From contig NZ_CP087879.1 in NCBI RefSeq assembly GCF_021442325.1, forward strand, positions 310,001 to 374,000: a stretch of DNA of 64,000 bases, written 5' to 3'. How positions within the stretch are numbered: the first letter of the stretch is position 1; each line of letters opens with the position of its first letter. Shown in pieces: positions 46,851 to 54,646 of the stretch. Below the pieces are notes generated by a model, which searched no databases, had not been told where the DNA came from, and was given only the letters and a program-made list of their open reading frames with translations. The DNA comes from Agromyces marinus (GTDB lineage Bacteria > Actinomycetota > Actinomycetes > Actinomycetales > Microbacteriaceae). Position numbers and translations under genes: made by a program.

Positions 46851-47800
46851 CAGGCCACCTCGCTGCGGGCGCCTTCGGCGCCGTCGGTCGCGAGGTCGTC
46901 GCCGTAGTGGCGCAGCAGCAGCTGCTCGAGGGTGGGCGGCGTCGCGGTGAGGCCGTTCACGCCGAGGACGGCGAGTTCGCGCACCACGGCGGGCATGGCC
47001 TCGCCGTCGACCTCGAAGTGCACCTGGGCGCCTTCGCTGCGGAGGTCGTGCACGCCGGGCAGTGCCGCGATCGGGTCGGCCGGGCGGTCGAGGATGACCG
47101 ACACGGCGGTGCGGGTCAGGTGCCGGAGATCGCGCAGGCTGCCGGTCTCGACGATGCGGCCCTGCCGGATGATCGAGACGCGGTCGGCGAGGACCTCGAC
47201 CTGAGCGAGGATGTGGCTCGAGAGCAGCACGGTGCGGCCCGCGGCCGTCGCCTCGCGGATGCACGACTGGAACACGGATTCCATGAGCGGGTCGAGCCCC
47301 GAGGTGGGCTCGTCGAGCAGCAGGAGTTCGACGTCGCTCGCGAGTGCGGCGATGAGGGCGACCTTCTGGCGGTTGCCCTTCGAGTAGGTGCGGCCCTTCT
47401 TGCGGGGGTCGAGGTCGAACCGGTCGCACAGTTCGTCGCGCCGGGCGCGGTCGAAGCCGCCGCGGAGGCGCCCGAGGAGGTCGATCGCCTGCCCGCCGGT
47501 GAGGTTCGGCCACAGTTCGACGTCGCCGGGCACGTAGGCAAGGCGGCGGTGCAGGTCGACGGCGTCGGCCCAGGGGTCGCCGCCGAGCAGTTCGGCCGTT
47601 CCCCCGTCGGAGCGGAGCAGCCCGAGCAGGATGCGGATGGTGGTCGACTTGCCGGCGCCGTTCGGGCCGAGGAAGCCGTGCACCTCGCCGCGCTCGACGG
47701 TGAGGTCGAGGCCGTCGAGCGCGGCGACGGATCCGAATCGCTTCCGGAGCTCGGTGGTGCGGATGGCGGGTGCGGCTCCGCCGGGGTTCGTGGTGGTCAT
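46850..47800 (-). CDS. ABC transporter ATP-binding protein
   Basis: This 316-residue ATPase powers the exporter encoded downstream. Walker A is [20 protein letters not shown], the signature region is [19 protein letters not shown] (a YSKG variant of LSGGQ usual in drug-exporter ATPases), and Walker B is [19 protein letters not shown]. The switch His is in [11 protein letters not shown]. The C-terminal 80 residues form a domain found in DrrA-like ATPases. The gene starts 61 nt after the TetR stop and is in the same direction, so one message is likely. Confidence 0.93.
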   Translation of the reverse strand: MTTTNPGGAAPAIRTTELRKRFGSVAALDGLDLTVERGEVHGFLGPNGAGKSTTIRILLGLLRSDGGTAELLGGDPWADAVDLHRRLAYVPGDVELWPNLTGGQAIDLLGRLRGGFDRARRDELCDRFDLDPRKKGRTYSKGNRQKVALIAALASDVELLLLDEPTSGLDPLMESVFQSCIREATAAGRTVLLSSHILAQVEVLADRVSIIRQGRIVETGSLRDLRHLTRTAVSVILDRPADPIAALPGVHDLRSEGAQVHFEVDGEAMPAVVRELAVLGVNGLTATPPTLEQLLLRHYGDDLATDGAEGARSEVA

Positions 47801-47861
47801 GAGAGGTCCGTTTCGTCGCTGGAGGTGGGTGCGAGCAGGGGTGGTGCAGGGTGAGCGGATG

Positions 47862-48539
47862 TCAGGCGCGCGCGCCTGCGGACGACCCCGGCGGATCGGG
47901 GATGTAGAGGAGATAGGTCTCGAGGAGCGTGCGATCCATGAGGAAGCCCTCGGTGTAGATCTCGAGCGCGGGCAGCGTGAGGCGCCCGAGCGCGCGTTCC
48001 CAGAACTCGCTCGTCGCGAGTGCGTCGGGATCGGTGGTCATGGAGAGGTCGAGCAGCAGCGCACCGAGCGTGGCGCCGATGAGGAATCGCACGCGGGCGT
48101 CTTCGTCGCGGCTGGGCACGATGGTGCCGGCTTCGACGCCGGCTTCGACGTACTCGACGGCGTCGGCGACCATGTGCTCGATGAAGTCGCGCGCGTGGGT
48201 TCCGCCGGCCTGGATGCTGCGCAGCGTGTAGGCGATCATCGGGCGATACGCCTCGATGCGGGCGAGTTGGCCGATGAACGCACCGGGTGCGGACTGCTCG
48301 GCGAGGACCTCGGCCTTGCTCTCGCGGATGACGCGGAACACGTGGTCGTCGCAGGCTTCCCGGAGGCCGTCCTTCGATCCGAAGAGCTTCACGATCGCGG
48401 CGGCGCTGACACCCGCGTCCTTGGCGATCGTGCGCAGGCCCGTCTCGAACCCGTCGCGTGCGAATCGCGCGATCGCGGCGTCTCGCACGCGGGCCCGCGT
48501 CGTGAGATCCGACGTGTCGCGTGATCCCGGTGAACGCAT
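47862..48539 (-). CDS. TetR-family transcriptional regulator
   Basis: This 225-residue repressor has an N-terminal helix-turn-helix ([20 protein letters not shown], then [20 protein letters not shown]) and a variable ligand-binding C-terminal half. It heads the minus-strand unit TetR-ATPase-permease and probably represses it. ATG at 48539 is chosen because TACTGT lies 7 nt before it with a TTGACG box 17 nt further on, and three GTTCAC-like half-sites overlap this promoter. A longer frame would run through the promoter. Confidence 0.92.
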   Translation of the reverse strand: MRSPGSRDTSDLTTRARVRDAAIARFARDGFETGLRTIAKDAGVSAAAIVKLFGSKDGLREACDDHVFRVIRESKAEVLAEQSAPGAFIGQLARIEAYRPMIAYTLRSIQAGGTHARDFIEHMVADAVEYVEAGVEAGTIVPSRDEDARVRFLIGATLGALLLDLSMTTDPDALATSEFWERALGRLTLPALEIYTEGFLMDRTLLETYLLYIPDPPGSSAGARA

Positions 48540-48575
48540 GTTCACCACAGTAAACACTCGTTCACACAGCGTCAA
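48540..48575 (-). promoter_or_regulatory. promoter and operator of the TetR/ABC exporter operon
   Basis: On the minus strand TTGACG (48575-48570), 17 nt, TACTGT (48552-48547), then 7 nt to the ATG. Read on the plus strand, the half-sites GTTCAC (48540-48545), GTAAAC (48550-48555) and GTTCAC (48560-48565) recur every 10 bp in alternating orientation, forming two overlapping 6-4-6 inverted repeats across the -10 box and spacer. This is a good candidate for autorepression by TetR. Confidence 0.7.
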
Positions 48576-48632
48576 GAGGCTTCGCGAAGCGGATGCGAGG
48601 AGCATGCGGCATCCGTTCGGATTCGCCCTCGG

Positions 48633-48638
48633 TAGGCT
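48633..48638 (+). promoter_or_regulatory. -10 box of the polyprenyl synthase gene (leaderless)
   Basis: TAGGCT lies 7 nt before the GTG at 48646, which supports this start. Confidence 0.5.
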
Positions 48639-48645
48639 GGTCGTC

Positions 48646-49764
48646 GTGAATCCGAGCCTTCCGGTCCGTCGGGCCTCCTCGCTCGCGGCCAACCTCGGCC
48701 TGAGCGAGCGGGTCTTCGCGTCGTCGGCCGACCGGGCCATGGCCCGGGCCATCGACGACGGCCTCGAACGCATCGAGACCGGACTCGTCGACCAGGTGCG
48801 CTTCGCCGACCCGATCGCGGATGTCGCCAGCCGCTACCTGCTCGAAGCCGGCGGCAAGCGCGTGCGGCCCATGCTCACGCTGCTCACCGCGCAGCTCGGC
48901 GACGGGGTCGTCGACGACGTGGTCAGCGCGGCCATGGCGGTCGAGATCACCCACCTGGGCTCGCTGTACCACGACGACGTCATGGACGAGTCGGAGCGCC
49001 GCCGCGGCGTGCCGAGCGCCCAGACGGTGTGGGGCAACTCGGTCGCGATCCTCACGGGCGACCTGCTGTTCGCGCGCGCGAGCCAGCTCATGGCGGGGCT
49101 CGGGGAGCGCGCCATCCGCATGCAGGCCGACACGTTCGAGCGGCTCGTGCTGGGCCAGCTCAACGAGACCGTCGGGCCCGACCCCGACGAGGACCCGATC
49201 GAGCACTACATCCAGGTGCTCGCCGACAAGACCGGGTCGCTCATCGCGGCGGCCGCGCAGTCGGGAATCGTGTTCGGCAACGCCGACCCCGCGCTCGAGG
49301 CGCCGATCATCGAGTTCGGCGAGCGGATCGGCGTCGCGTTCCAGCTCATCGACGACGTCATCGACCTGTCGCCCCAGCCCGAGGAGACCGGCAAGGTGCC
49401 CGGCACCGACCTGCGGGCGGGCGTCGTGACCCTGCCGCTGCTGCGGCTCCGCGAGATAGCGGCGACGGATGCCGCGTCCGCGACCCTGCTCGAACGCATC
49501 AGCCGCGACGTGCTGCCGGCCGATCCCGCCGCCGCGGGCGACCCGTTCGACACGAACACGCTCGCCGCGCGCGTCGTGCCGTCGCGGGCCACCGTCGACG
49601 CGCTCGTCGACGAGTTGCGCGAGCACGAGGCCACGCGCGCTACGCTCGCTGAGGCCCACCGCTGGGCGCGGGAGGCCGTCGCGGCACTCGCCCCGCTGCC
49701 CGAGGGCAGCGTGAAGAAGGCGCTCACGCGCTTCGCCGACACCATCGTGGAGAGATCAAGCTAG
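48646..49764 (+). CDS. long-chain polyprenyl diphosphate synthase
   Basis: This trans-prenyltransferase elongates farnesyl or geranylgeranyl diphosphate with isopentenyl diphosphate, most likely to make the menaquinone side chain. The first Asp-rich motif is HLGSLYHDDVMDESERRRG and the second is FQLIDDVIDLSPQPEETGK. GGKRVRPMLTLLTAQLG is the IPP-binding region. Length is 372 residues, with an Ala/Asp-rich insertion around residues 280-310. GTG at 48646 is set by a TAGGCT box 7 nt upstream. The stop overlaps the next start by one base. Chain length cannot be told from sequence by eye. Confidence 0.93.
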   Translation: MNPSLPVRRASSLAANLGLSERVFASSADRAMARAIDDGLERIETGLVDQVRFADPIADVASRYLLEAGGKRVRPMLTLLTAQLGDGVVDDVVSAAMAVEITHLGSLYHDDVMDESERRRGVPSAQTVWGNSVAILTGDLLFARASQLMAGLGERAIRMQADTFERLVLGQLNETVGPDPDEDPIEHYIQVLADKTGSLIAAAAQSGIVFGNADPALEAPIIEFGERIGVAFQLIDDVIDLSPQPEETGKVPGTDLRAGVVTLPLLRLREIAATDAASATLLERISRDVLPADPAAAGDPFDTNTLAARVVPSRATVDALVDELREHEATRATLAEAHRWAREAVAALAPLPEGSVKKALTRFADTIVERSS

Positions 49765-51143
49765 TGACTCGCAACAAGCTGCGCCTCGCGATCGTGGGCG
49801 CCGGCCCCGCCGGCATCTACGCCGCCGACATCCTGCTCAAGGCCGAACGCAACTTCGACGTCTCGATCGACCTGTTCGACCACCTGCCCGCCCCGTACGG
49901 GCTGGTCCGCTACGGCGTCGCGCCCGACCACCCGCGCATCAAGGGCATCATCACCGCGCTGCGCGAGGTGCTCGACCGCGGCGACATCCGCATCTTCGGC
50001 AACGTCCGGTTCGGCGAGGACATCACGCTCGAAGACCTCAAGAAGCACTACAACGCCGTCATCTTCGCGACGGGCGCCGTGCGCGACGCGTCGCTGAACA
50101 TCCCCGGCATCGACCTCGAGGGCTCGTACGGCGCGGCCGACTTCGTCAGCTGGTACGACGGGCACCCCGACTACCCGCGCGAGTGGCCGCTCGAGGCGCA
50201 GTCGGTCGGCGTCATCGGCAACGGCAACGTCGCGCTCGACGTGGCCCGCATGCTCGCCAAGCACGCCGAGGACCTGCTGCCGACCGAGATCCCCGCCAAC
50301 GTGCACGCAGCACTGGCGGCATCGCCCGTGACCGACGTGCACGTCTTCGGGCGTCGCGGCCCGACATCCGTCAAGTTCACGCCCCTCGAGCTGCGCGAGC
50401 TCGGCGAACTGCGCGACGTCGACATGATCATCCACGACGAGGACTTCGACTACGACGACGCAGCGCGCGCCGCGGTGGCGGGCAACAAGCAGGTCTTCGT
50501 CATCGACAAGGTGCTGCAGCAGTGGCGGCAGCGCGAAACCGGACAGGCGTCGCGTCGCCTGCACCTGCACTTCTTCGCCAAGCCGCTCGAGGTCGTCTCG
50601 GACGGCGACGGCAGGGTCGCCGCGCTGCGGTACGAGCGGACCGCACCCGACGGCGAGGGCGGGGTCGTCGGCACCGGCGAGATCCGGGAGATCCCGATGC
50701 AGGCGATCTACCGTGCGGTCGGGTATCACGGGTCCCCGCTCAAGGGCATCCCGTTCGACAAGAAGTTCGGCGTCATCCCGAACCACGAGGGCCAGGTCCT
50801 CATGCGCGACAAGGAGACCGGACAGTCGCGCCAGATGTACGGCGTCTACGCGACCGGCTGGATCAAGCGCGGCCCCGTCGGGCTCATCGGCCACACCAAG
50901 TCCGACGCGATGGAGACCATCAAGCACCTCATCAACGACCTCGGCAACTGGTGGCGGCCCGAGTCGCCGTCGGAGGAGTCGGTCATCGAGATGCTCGAGG
51001 GCCGAGGCATCCGCTGGACCGATCTCGACGGATGGCACCGCCTCGACGAGCACGAGCAGGCGCTCGGCGCCGCCGAGGAGCGCAAGCGCATCAAGGTCGT
51101 GCCGCGAGACGAGATGGTGGCGATCTCGCGCGGCGAGGTCTGA
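49764..51143 (+). CDS. ferredoxin-NADP reductase (FprA/adrenodoxin reductase type)
   Basis: This 459-residue flavoenzyme moves electrons between NADPH and ferredoxin. The FAD motif is RLAIVGAGPAGIYAADILLK, followed by PYGLVRYGVAPDHPRIKGI, a hallmark of adrenodoxin-reductase-like enzymes. The NADP motif is VGVIGNGNVALDVARMLAKH, and VYATGWIKRGPVGLIGHTKS completes the FAD site. GTG at 49764 shares one base with the polyprenyl synthase stop, so both are on one message. Redox partner unknown. Confidence 0.95.
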   Translation: MTRNKLRLAIVGAGPAGIYAADILLKAERNFDVSIDLFDHLPAPYGLVRYGVAPDHPRIKGIITALREVLDRGDIRIFGNVRFGEDITLEDLKKHYNAVIFATGAVRDASLNIPGIDLEGSYGAADFVSWYDGHPDYPREWPLEAQSVGVIGNGNVALDVARMLAKHAEDLLPTEIPANVHAALAASPVTDVHVFGRRGPTSVKFTPLELRELGELRDVDMIIHDEDFDYDDAARAAVAGNKQVFVIDKVLQQWRQRETGQASRRLHLHFFAKPLEVVSDGDGRVAALRYERTAPDGEGGVVGTGEIREIPMQAIYRAVGYHGSPLKGIPFDKKFGVIPNHEGQVLMRDKETGQSRQMYGVYATGWIKRGPVGLIGHTKSDAMETIKHLINDLGNWWRPESPSEESVIEMLEGRGIRWTDLDGWHRLDEHEQALGAAEERKRIKVVPRDEMVAISRGEV

Positions 51144-51147
51144 TCCG

Positions 51148-51771
51148 TCAGATCATCACGCAGTACCAGATGGCGCGGAGCACCGGCCCCCACGACGCGA
51201 ACGACCCCGAGAAGTCACCGCTCGGGCAGTACGGTCCGAATTCGGTGAAACCCTGGCCGAGCACGGCGCCCATGTCGGTCTGCGGCCCGGTGTAGGGGTC
51301 GGCGACGCACTTCCAGTAGGCGCCGTCGTCGTGGGCGGGGATCGTGAGGGTGCCGGTCAGTGATGCGCAGGCGGCTTCGAGTGGTGTCATCGCGTCGATG
51401 ACGAATGGGGCGGATGCCGCGGCGGTGCCGCCGTCGGTGAGCGTGAACGCGACCGTGAACTCGTGTTCGCCGTCGGTCAGGTTCTCGAGGTCGACGGAGT
51501 AGGTCGCGGCCTTCTTCGTGGTCGTGTCGGCGGCGTCGTCGCAGGCGACCGGCTCACCATCGATGTCGCACGCCTGGCTCGCGATCGCCTGGGCGCCGCG
51601 GTTGATCGCGTAGTCGATCGTGATCGTGGCTGCGTCGGGTGTTCCGGCGGTGGCGGATGCTGCGGGCGCGCTGCTCTTGCCCGGTGCGGCGTGCGCGGGC
51701 GCGGCGAGACCGACGAGGGCGAGGGCGGCGACGGCTGCGAGAGCGAGGCCGGCTCGGGTCGTGGTGCGCAT
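51148..51771 (-). CDS. secreted cysteine-containing protein, paralog 1
   Basis: This 207-residue protein has a signal peptide (basic RTTTRAG, core LALAAVAALALVGLAAP, cleavage after AHA) and a mature part starting APGKSSAPAASATAG. Cysteines in the N-terminal half (IASQACDIDG, VACDD) and near the C-terminus (WKCVADPYTG, YCPSGD, WYCVMI) probably form disulfides. The centre DGEHEFTVAFTLTDGG looks like an immunoglobulin-type strand pair. A paralog lies at 52857-53477. The two share the same promoter layout. ATG at 51771 follows GAAGGGA. Function unknown; position next to the Tad locus suggests a surface role. Confidence 0.8.
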   Translation of the reverse strand: MRTTTRAGLALAAVAALALVGLAAPAHAAPGKSSAPAASATAGTPDAATITIDYAINRGAQAIASQACDIDGEPVACDDAADTTTKKAATYSVDLENLTDGEHEFTVAFTLTDGGTAAASAPFVIDAMTPLEAACASLTGTLTIPAHDDGAYWKCVADPYTGPQTDMGAVLGQGFTEFGPYCPSGDFSGSFASWGPVLRAIWYCVMI

Positions 51772-51812
51772 GGCGGCATCCCTTCCTGCGGCGCACGCGC
51801 GCCGACGGCCGC

Positions 51813-51856
51813 AACCTAGACCGTGTCGGGCGTTGCGGGCAGCCCCCAATCGGGGG
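51813..51856 (-). promoter_or_regulatory. promoter of paralog 1: GCCCCC-N4-GGGGG motif and -10 TAGGTT
   Basis: On the minus strand the inverted repeat (51856-51842) is followed after 23 nt by TAGGTT (51818-51813). The ATG is about 42 nt further on. The same layout with 23-24-nt spacing precedes paralog 2 and flp. The repeat would be centred near -43, a usual place for an activator. Confidence 0.6.
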
Positions 51857-51930
51857 ATACCCTCCCCTTCGCATCCGCGGGTCGAGGAGCGAAGCGTCTC
51901 GAGATCCCACGGGCCAACCCACGAAAGCTG

Positions 51931-51944
51931 ATAGCATTTGCTAT
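51931..51944 (+). promoter_or_regulatory. operator-like palindrome and -10 box of the HTH-MNT/HEPN operon
   Basis: ATAGCATTTGCTAT is a 6-2-6 inverted repeat that ends directly at the ATG (51945). TAGCAT (51932-51937), 7 nt before the ATG, doubles as the -10 box, so a protein bound here would block both polymerase and ribosome. The helix-turn-helix of the antitoxin is the obvious candidate. Confidence 0.65.
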
Positions 51945-52436
51945 ATGCAGGCTTCACGGGCGAACATCGTCGAGCAGATCGGCGCCGACGCGCGCGCCGC
52001 CGACGACCTCCACGAGCGTTCGCGTGCGATGCTCCTGGGCGCGGTCCGCGCAGGGGCGAGGGCCGGTCTCTCCCAGCGTGAGATCGCCGCGGCGGTCGGC
52101 CGCAGTCAACCCGAGGTGTCACGCCTGTTGCGCTTCCACGGGAGCTCGGCTCGTGGGCGCGAACTCGTCAAGCGCCGCCGGAAGGTGATCGAGATGGCGG
52201 CCGCTCGTGGCGCCCGCAACCTTCGGGTGTTCGGAAGCGTGGCGAACGGCACCGACCGCCCCGACTCCGACATCGACCTGCTGGTCGACCTTGCTCCGGG
52301 AACCGGGCTCTTCTCACTCGCCCGCCTCGAGGCCGAGCTCGCCGAGGTCCTCGGAGCCGAGGTCGATGTCGTCCCGGCCCGGGCGCTCCGTGAGCACCTC
52401 GCCGAGCGTGTGCTGGCCGAGGCGGTGCCGCTGTGA
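51945..52436 (+). CDS. HTH-MNT fusion antitoxin (minimal nucleotidyltransferase)
   Basis: This is the antitoxin half of a HEPN/MNT (type VII) toxin-antitoxin pair. Residues 41-63 form a helix-turn-helix (GLSQREIAAAVGRSQPEVSR). Residues 90-163 are the nucleotidyltransferase domain with the exact GSx10DxD motif: Gly97-Ser98, then Asp109 and Asp111. In known pairs the MNT protein adds AMP to a tyrosine of the HEPN toxin. Most MNT antitoxins lack a DNA-binding domain; here it could provide autoregulation at the palindrome touching the start codon. The stop overlaps the HEPN GTG by 4 nt. Confidence 0.9.
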   Translation: MQASRANIVEQIGADARAADDLHERSRAMLLGAVRAGARAGLSQREIAAAVGRSQPEVSRLLRFHGSSARGRELVKRRRKVIEMAAARGARNLRVFGSVANGTDRPDSDIDLLVDLAPGTGLFSLARLEAELAEVLGAEVDVVPARALREHLAERVLAEAVPL

Positions 52437-52753
52437 CCCGATCCGATGCTGAACTGGTCAGCGATGCCTTGGCGCACATCGCGGCGCTGCGACGTCACCT
52501 GGGTCGTGGAGACCTCGCTGACGAAACGATCGCCGACGCCGTCGGCCCGCGCCTCGCTGCGGCGATCGAGGCAGTGTCCCAAACGAGCGCAACCTTCCGC
52601 GAGGGAGCGCTCGGTTCCGACTGGAAGGTCATCTGGGCAACGCGAAACCGCATCGCCCACGGGTACGCATACGTCGACCTGACGATCATCCTGGACACCG
52701 TCGAGCACGACCTTCCGGAGTTCGAGCGCACGCTCAGGCGCTCGCTGGAGTAG
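52433..52753 (+). CDS. HEPN-domain toxin (HepT-like)
   Basis: This 106-residue all-helical protein is the toxin of the pair, presumably an RNase. The catalytic motif Rx4HxY is intact in RNRIAHGY: Arg71, His76 and Tyr78, the last being the residue modified by MNT in studied systems. VTRSDAELVSDALAHIAALR opens and DLTIILDTVEHDLPEFERTL closes the family fold. GTG at 52433 overlaps the antitoxin stop by 4 nt, giving coupled translation. The module sits between two paralogous secreted-protein genes that read in the opposite direction. Confidence 0.9.
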   Translation: MTRSDAELVSDALAHIAALRRHLGRGDLADETIADAVGPRLAAAIEAVSQTSATFREGALGSDWKVIWATRNRIAHGYAYVDLTIILDTVEHDLPEFERTLRRSLE

Positions 52754-52856
52754 CGGGCCCTCGCCGTCGGCGCATCGTCTCGCAGGCGGGTCGCGGAGCG
52801 CAGCGGCGGCGATCGTGGTGATGGCCGCGAGGATCAGGGCGGTTCGGGCGCGGGGC

Positions 52857-53477
52857 CTATCCCACCAGGCAGTACCAGGTCGCCTCGAGGATGACGTTCC
52901 CTTCGTCGGAGCCCTCGCCGACGAAGAGCTCCCCGCAGAACGGCACGAGCACTTCTCCGGCGTGGTTCAGCAGATCGATCAGGTCTGTGAAGGTTCCCGT
53001 GTACGGGTCTGCTGTGCACTCCCACACCGTGTGGGGGTCGTCGGGAAAGGTCAGCGTCCCGGTGAGTGACGCGCACGCGGCTTCGAGTGGTGTCATCGCG
53101 TCGATGACGAATGGGGCGGATGCCGAGGCGGTGCCGCCGTCGGTGAGCGTGAACGCGACGGTGAACTCGTGTTCGCCGTCGGCGAGGCCTGCGAGGTCGA
53201 GGGAGTAGGTTGCGGACTTCTTGGCGGCGGCATCCGCTTCGCTGTCGCACGGGATCGCGACCTGGTCGAGTGCGCAGTGCTGGGTGGCGATCTGGTGGGG
53301 TCCGCGGTTGATGCCGTACTCGATGGTGACCGTGTCGCCGTCGGGTGCGCCAGCGGTGGCGGATGCCGCGGGTGCGTTGCCCTTGCCGGGTGCGGCGTGC
53401 GCCGGCGCGGCGAGGCAGAGGGCGGCGATCGTGGCGATGGCAGTCAGGACCAGGGCGGTTCGGGAGCGGTTGCGCAT
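52857..53477 (-). CDS. secreted cysteine-containing protein, paralog 2
   Basis: This 206-residue protein is the paralog of the one at 51148-51771. It has a signal peptide (RNRSRTAL, core VLTAIATIAALCLAAPA, cleavage after AHA) and the mature start APGKGNAPAASATAG. The two proteins agree almost completely over about 44 residues around DGEHEFTVAFTLTDGG and MTPLEAACASLTGTLT, and much less elsewhere, above all at the C-terminus (here VPFCGELFVGEGSDEGN). Cysteines are partly conserved. The corresponding DNA tract differs at 2 of 106 positions. ATG at 53477. Function unknown. Confidence 0.8.
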   Translation of the reverse strand: MRNRSRTALVLTAIATIAALCLAAPAHAAPGKGNAPAASATAGAPDGDTVTIEYGINRGPHQIATQHCALDQVAIPCDSEADAAAKKSATYSLDLAGLADGEHEFTVAFTLTDGGTASASAPFVIDAMTPLEAACASLTGTLTFPDDPHTVWECTADPYTGTFTDLIDLLNHAGEVLVPFCGELFVGEGSDEGNVILEATWYCLVG

Positions 53478-53521
53478 GGCGGCATCCCCTTCTGCGGCTG
53501 CGGGCGCACGTCGACGGCCGC

Positions 53522-53565
53522 AATCTAGACCGTGCCGGGCGCGGCGGGCAGCCCCCGTCCGGGGG
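53522..53565 (-). promoter_or_regulatory. promoter of paralog 2: GCCCCC-N4-GGGGG motif and -10 TAGATT
   Basis: On the minus strand the inverted repeat (53565-53551) is followed after 23 nt by TAGATT (53527-53522), the same layout as at paralog 1. Sequence between motif and ATG is also similar (for example GACGGCCGCAA in both). Confidence 0.6.
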
Positions 53566-53641
53566 ATGATGCCGCCCGCCGGCGCGCTCGCCGGCGCGGC
53601 GAGGCCGTGGGATCGAGCGCCCCGACCGGTGGCCGGGCCGC

Positions 53642-53647
53642 TACGCT
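53642..53647 (+). promoter_or_regulatory. -10 box of the prepilin peptidase gene (leaderless)
   Basis: TACGCT lies 7 nt before the ATG at 53655. Confidence 0.5.
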
Positions 53648-53654
53648 TCCCCTC

Positions 53655-54323
53655 ATGCCCGTGCCCCTGCTCGCCCTCACGGTCGGGGCCGCGATCGTCG
53701 GCGCCGTCGCCGGATGGTGGCCGCTTGCGACCTGGGCGGACCGCAACATCCGCCGCGATCGGGCAGAGCGGATGCCGCTGCGCGCGATGCGCGCGTGGAC
53801 GGCGGTCGCGACATCCGCTCTCTTCGGCCTGCTGGCCTGGCGGTACGGATTGGACCCGGTCCTCCCGGCGCTGCTCGCGCTCGCCGGAGCCGGCGTCGCA
53901 CTGTCTGCGGTCGACCTGATCGAGAAGCGACTGCCGAACGCGATGGTGTTCCCGACCGCGCTCGCCGTCGCGGTGCTGCTCGTGGTCGCGTCGGCGCTCA
54001 CGGGGGACTGGATCGCCCTGGTCTGGGCGCTCGCCGGTGGCGCCGGGATGTTCGCGTTCTACTTCGTGCTCGCGCTCGTCTCGCCGTCGGCGATGGGCAT
54101 GGGCGACGTGAAGTTCGCGCTGCCGCTCGGGCTGGCGCTCGGCTGGTTCGGCTGGTGGATGTGGATCGGGGGGCTGTTCGGGGCGTTCCTCGTGGGTGGA
54201 CTGGTCGCGATCGCGGCGCTGCTGCTGCGGAAGGTGACGCTGCGGGGGTCGATCCCGTTCGGGCCGTCGATGCTCGCGGGCGCGATTGCGGCGCTCGTCG
54301 TGCTCGGCGCCCCGGCGGGGTGA
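53655..54323 (+). CDS. A24-family prepilin peptidase (TadV/CpaA-like)
   Basis: This membrane aspartyl protease cleaves prepilins of the Tad/Flp system. The two catalytic aspartates are in GVALSAVDLIEKRLPN and SAMGMGDVKFALPLGLALG, the usual D-x-x-x-x-R-L-P-N and G-M-G-D patterns. About six helices are seen; the long cytoplasmic cysteine domain of PilD is absent, as in TadV proteins. Length is 222 residues. It has its own leaderless-type promoter, and the flp promoter lies between it and the pilin gene. Confidence 0.93.
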   Translation: MPVPLLALTVGAAIVGAVAGWWPLATWADRNIRRDRAERMPLRAMRAWTAVATSALFGLLAWRYGLDPVLPALLALAGAGVALSAVDLIEKRLPNAMVFPTALAVAVLLVVASALTGDWIALVWALAGGAGMFAFYFVLALVSPSAMGMGDVKFALPLGLALGWFGWWMWIGGLFGAFLVGGLVAIAALLLRKVTLRGSIPFGPSMLAGAIAALVVLGAPAG

Positions 54324-54349
54324 GCCCTGCGAGCCGTCGAGGCCGAGTA

Positions 54350-54393
54350 CCCCGAACGGGGGCATGGTGCTGATTCATCCGGATGGATAGGTT
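54350..54393 (+). promoter_or_regulatory. flp promoter: CCCC-N4-GGGGGC motif and -10 TAGGTT
   Basis: CCCC (54350-54353), GAAC, GGGGGC (54358-54363), then 24 nt and TAGGTT (54388-54393). The layout matches the promoters of both neighbouring secreted paralogs. It would give a leader of about 50 nt carrying GAAGGG before the flp ATG. Confidence 0.6.
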
Positions 54394-54452
54394 TTTCTTC
54401 GTCGCCCGGACTGGGGGCGGCAGTTTTCTGCTCGACCCGAAGGGTGACTCTC

Positions 54453-54632
54453 ATGCTCAAGCTCTACACGAAGGCTCAGGCCCGCCTCGCGCAGCTCCGC
54501 TCGGAGGAGGACGGCAACGCGGCCGAGTACGGCCTCATCATCGCGATCGTCGCGCTCGGCATCATCGTTGGCCTGGGGGCTCTGGCGCTCGCGTTGAACG
54601 GCATGTTCGCCGACGTCGCGTCCAACCTCTAG
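54453..54632 (+). CDS. flp: Flp-family pilin (major Tad pilin)
   Basis: This 59-residue prepilin is the structural subunit of the Flp pilus. A short basic leader (LKLYTKAQARLAQL) and RSEEDGNAAEYGLIIAIVAL contain the processing region, with cleavage before the hydrophobic stretch that carries the conserved Glu-Tyr. The rest (GIIVGLGALALALNGMFADV) is the membrane/assembly helix. ATG at 54453 has GAAGGG at workable spacing; GTG at 54444 is too close to it. A strong hairpin follows, which would let flp be made in excess over the other tad genes. Confidence 0.93.
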   Translation: MLKLYTKAQARLAQLRSEEDGNAAEYGLIIAIVALGIIVGLGALALALNGMFADVASNL

Positions 54633-54646
54633 TCTCGCGTGCCCTA

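Noticed and set aside
45180..47513. A single 777-residue ABC protein
   Set aside because: The upstream part is a shifted frame inside the ATPase gene; the permease starts at ATG 46850.
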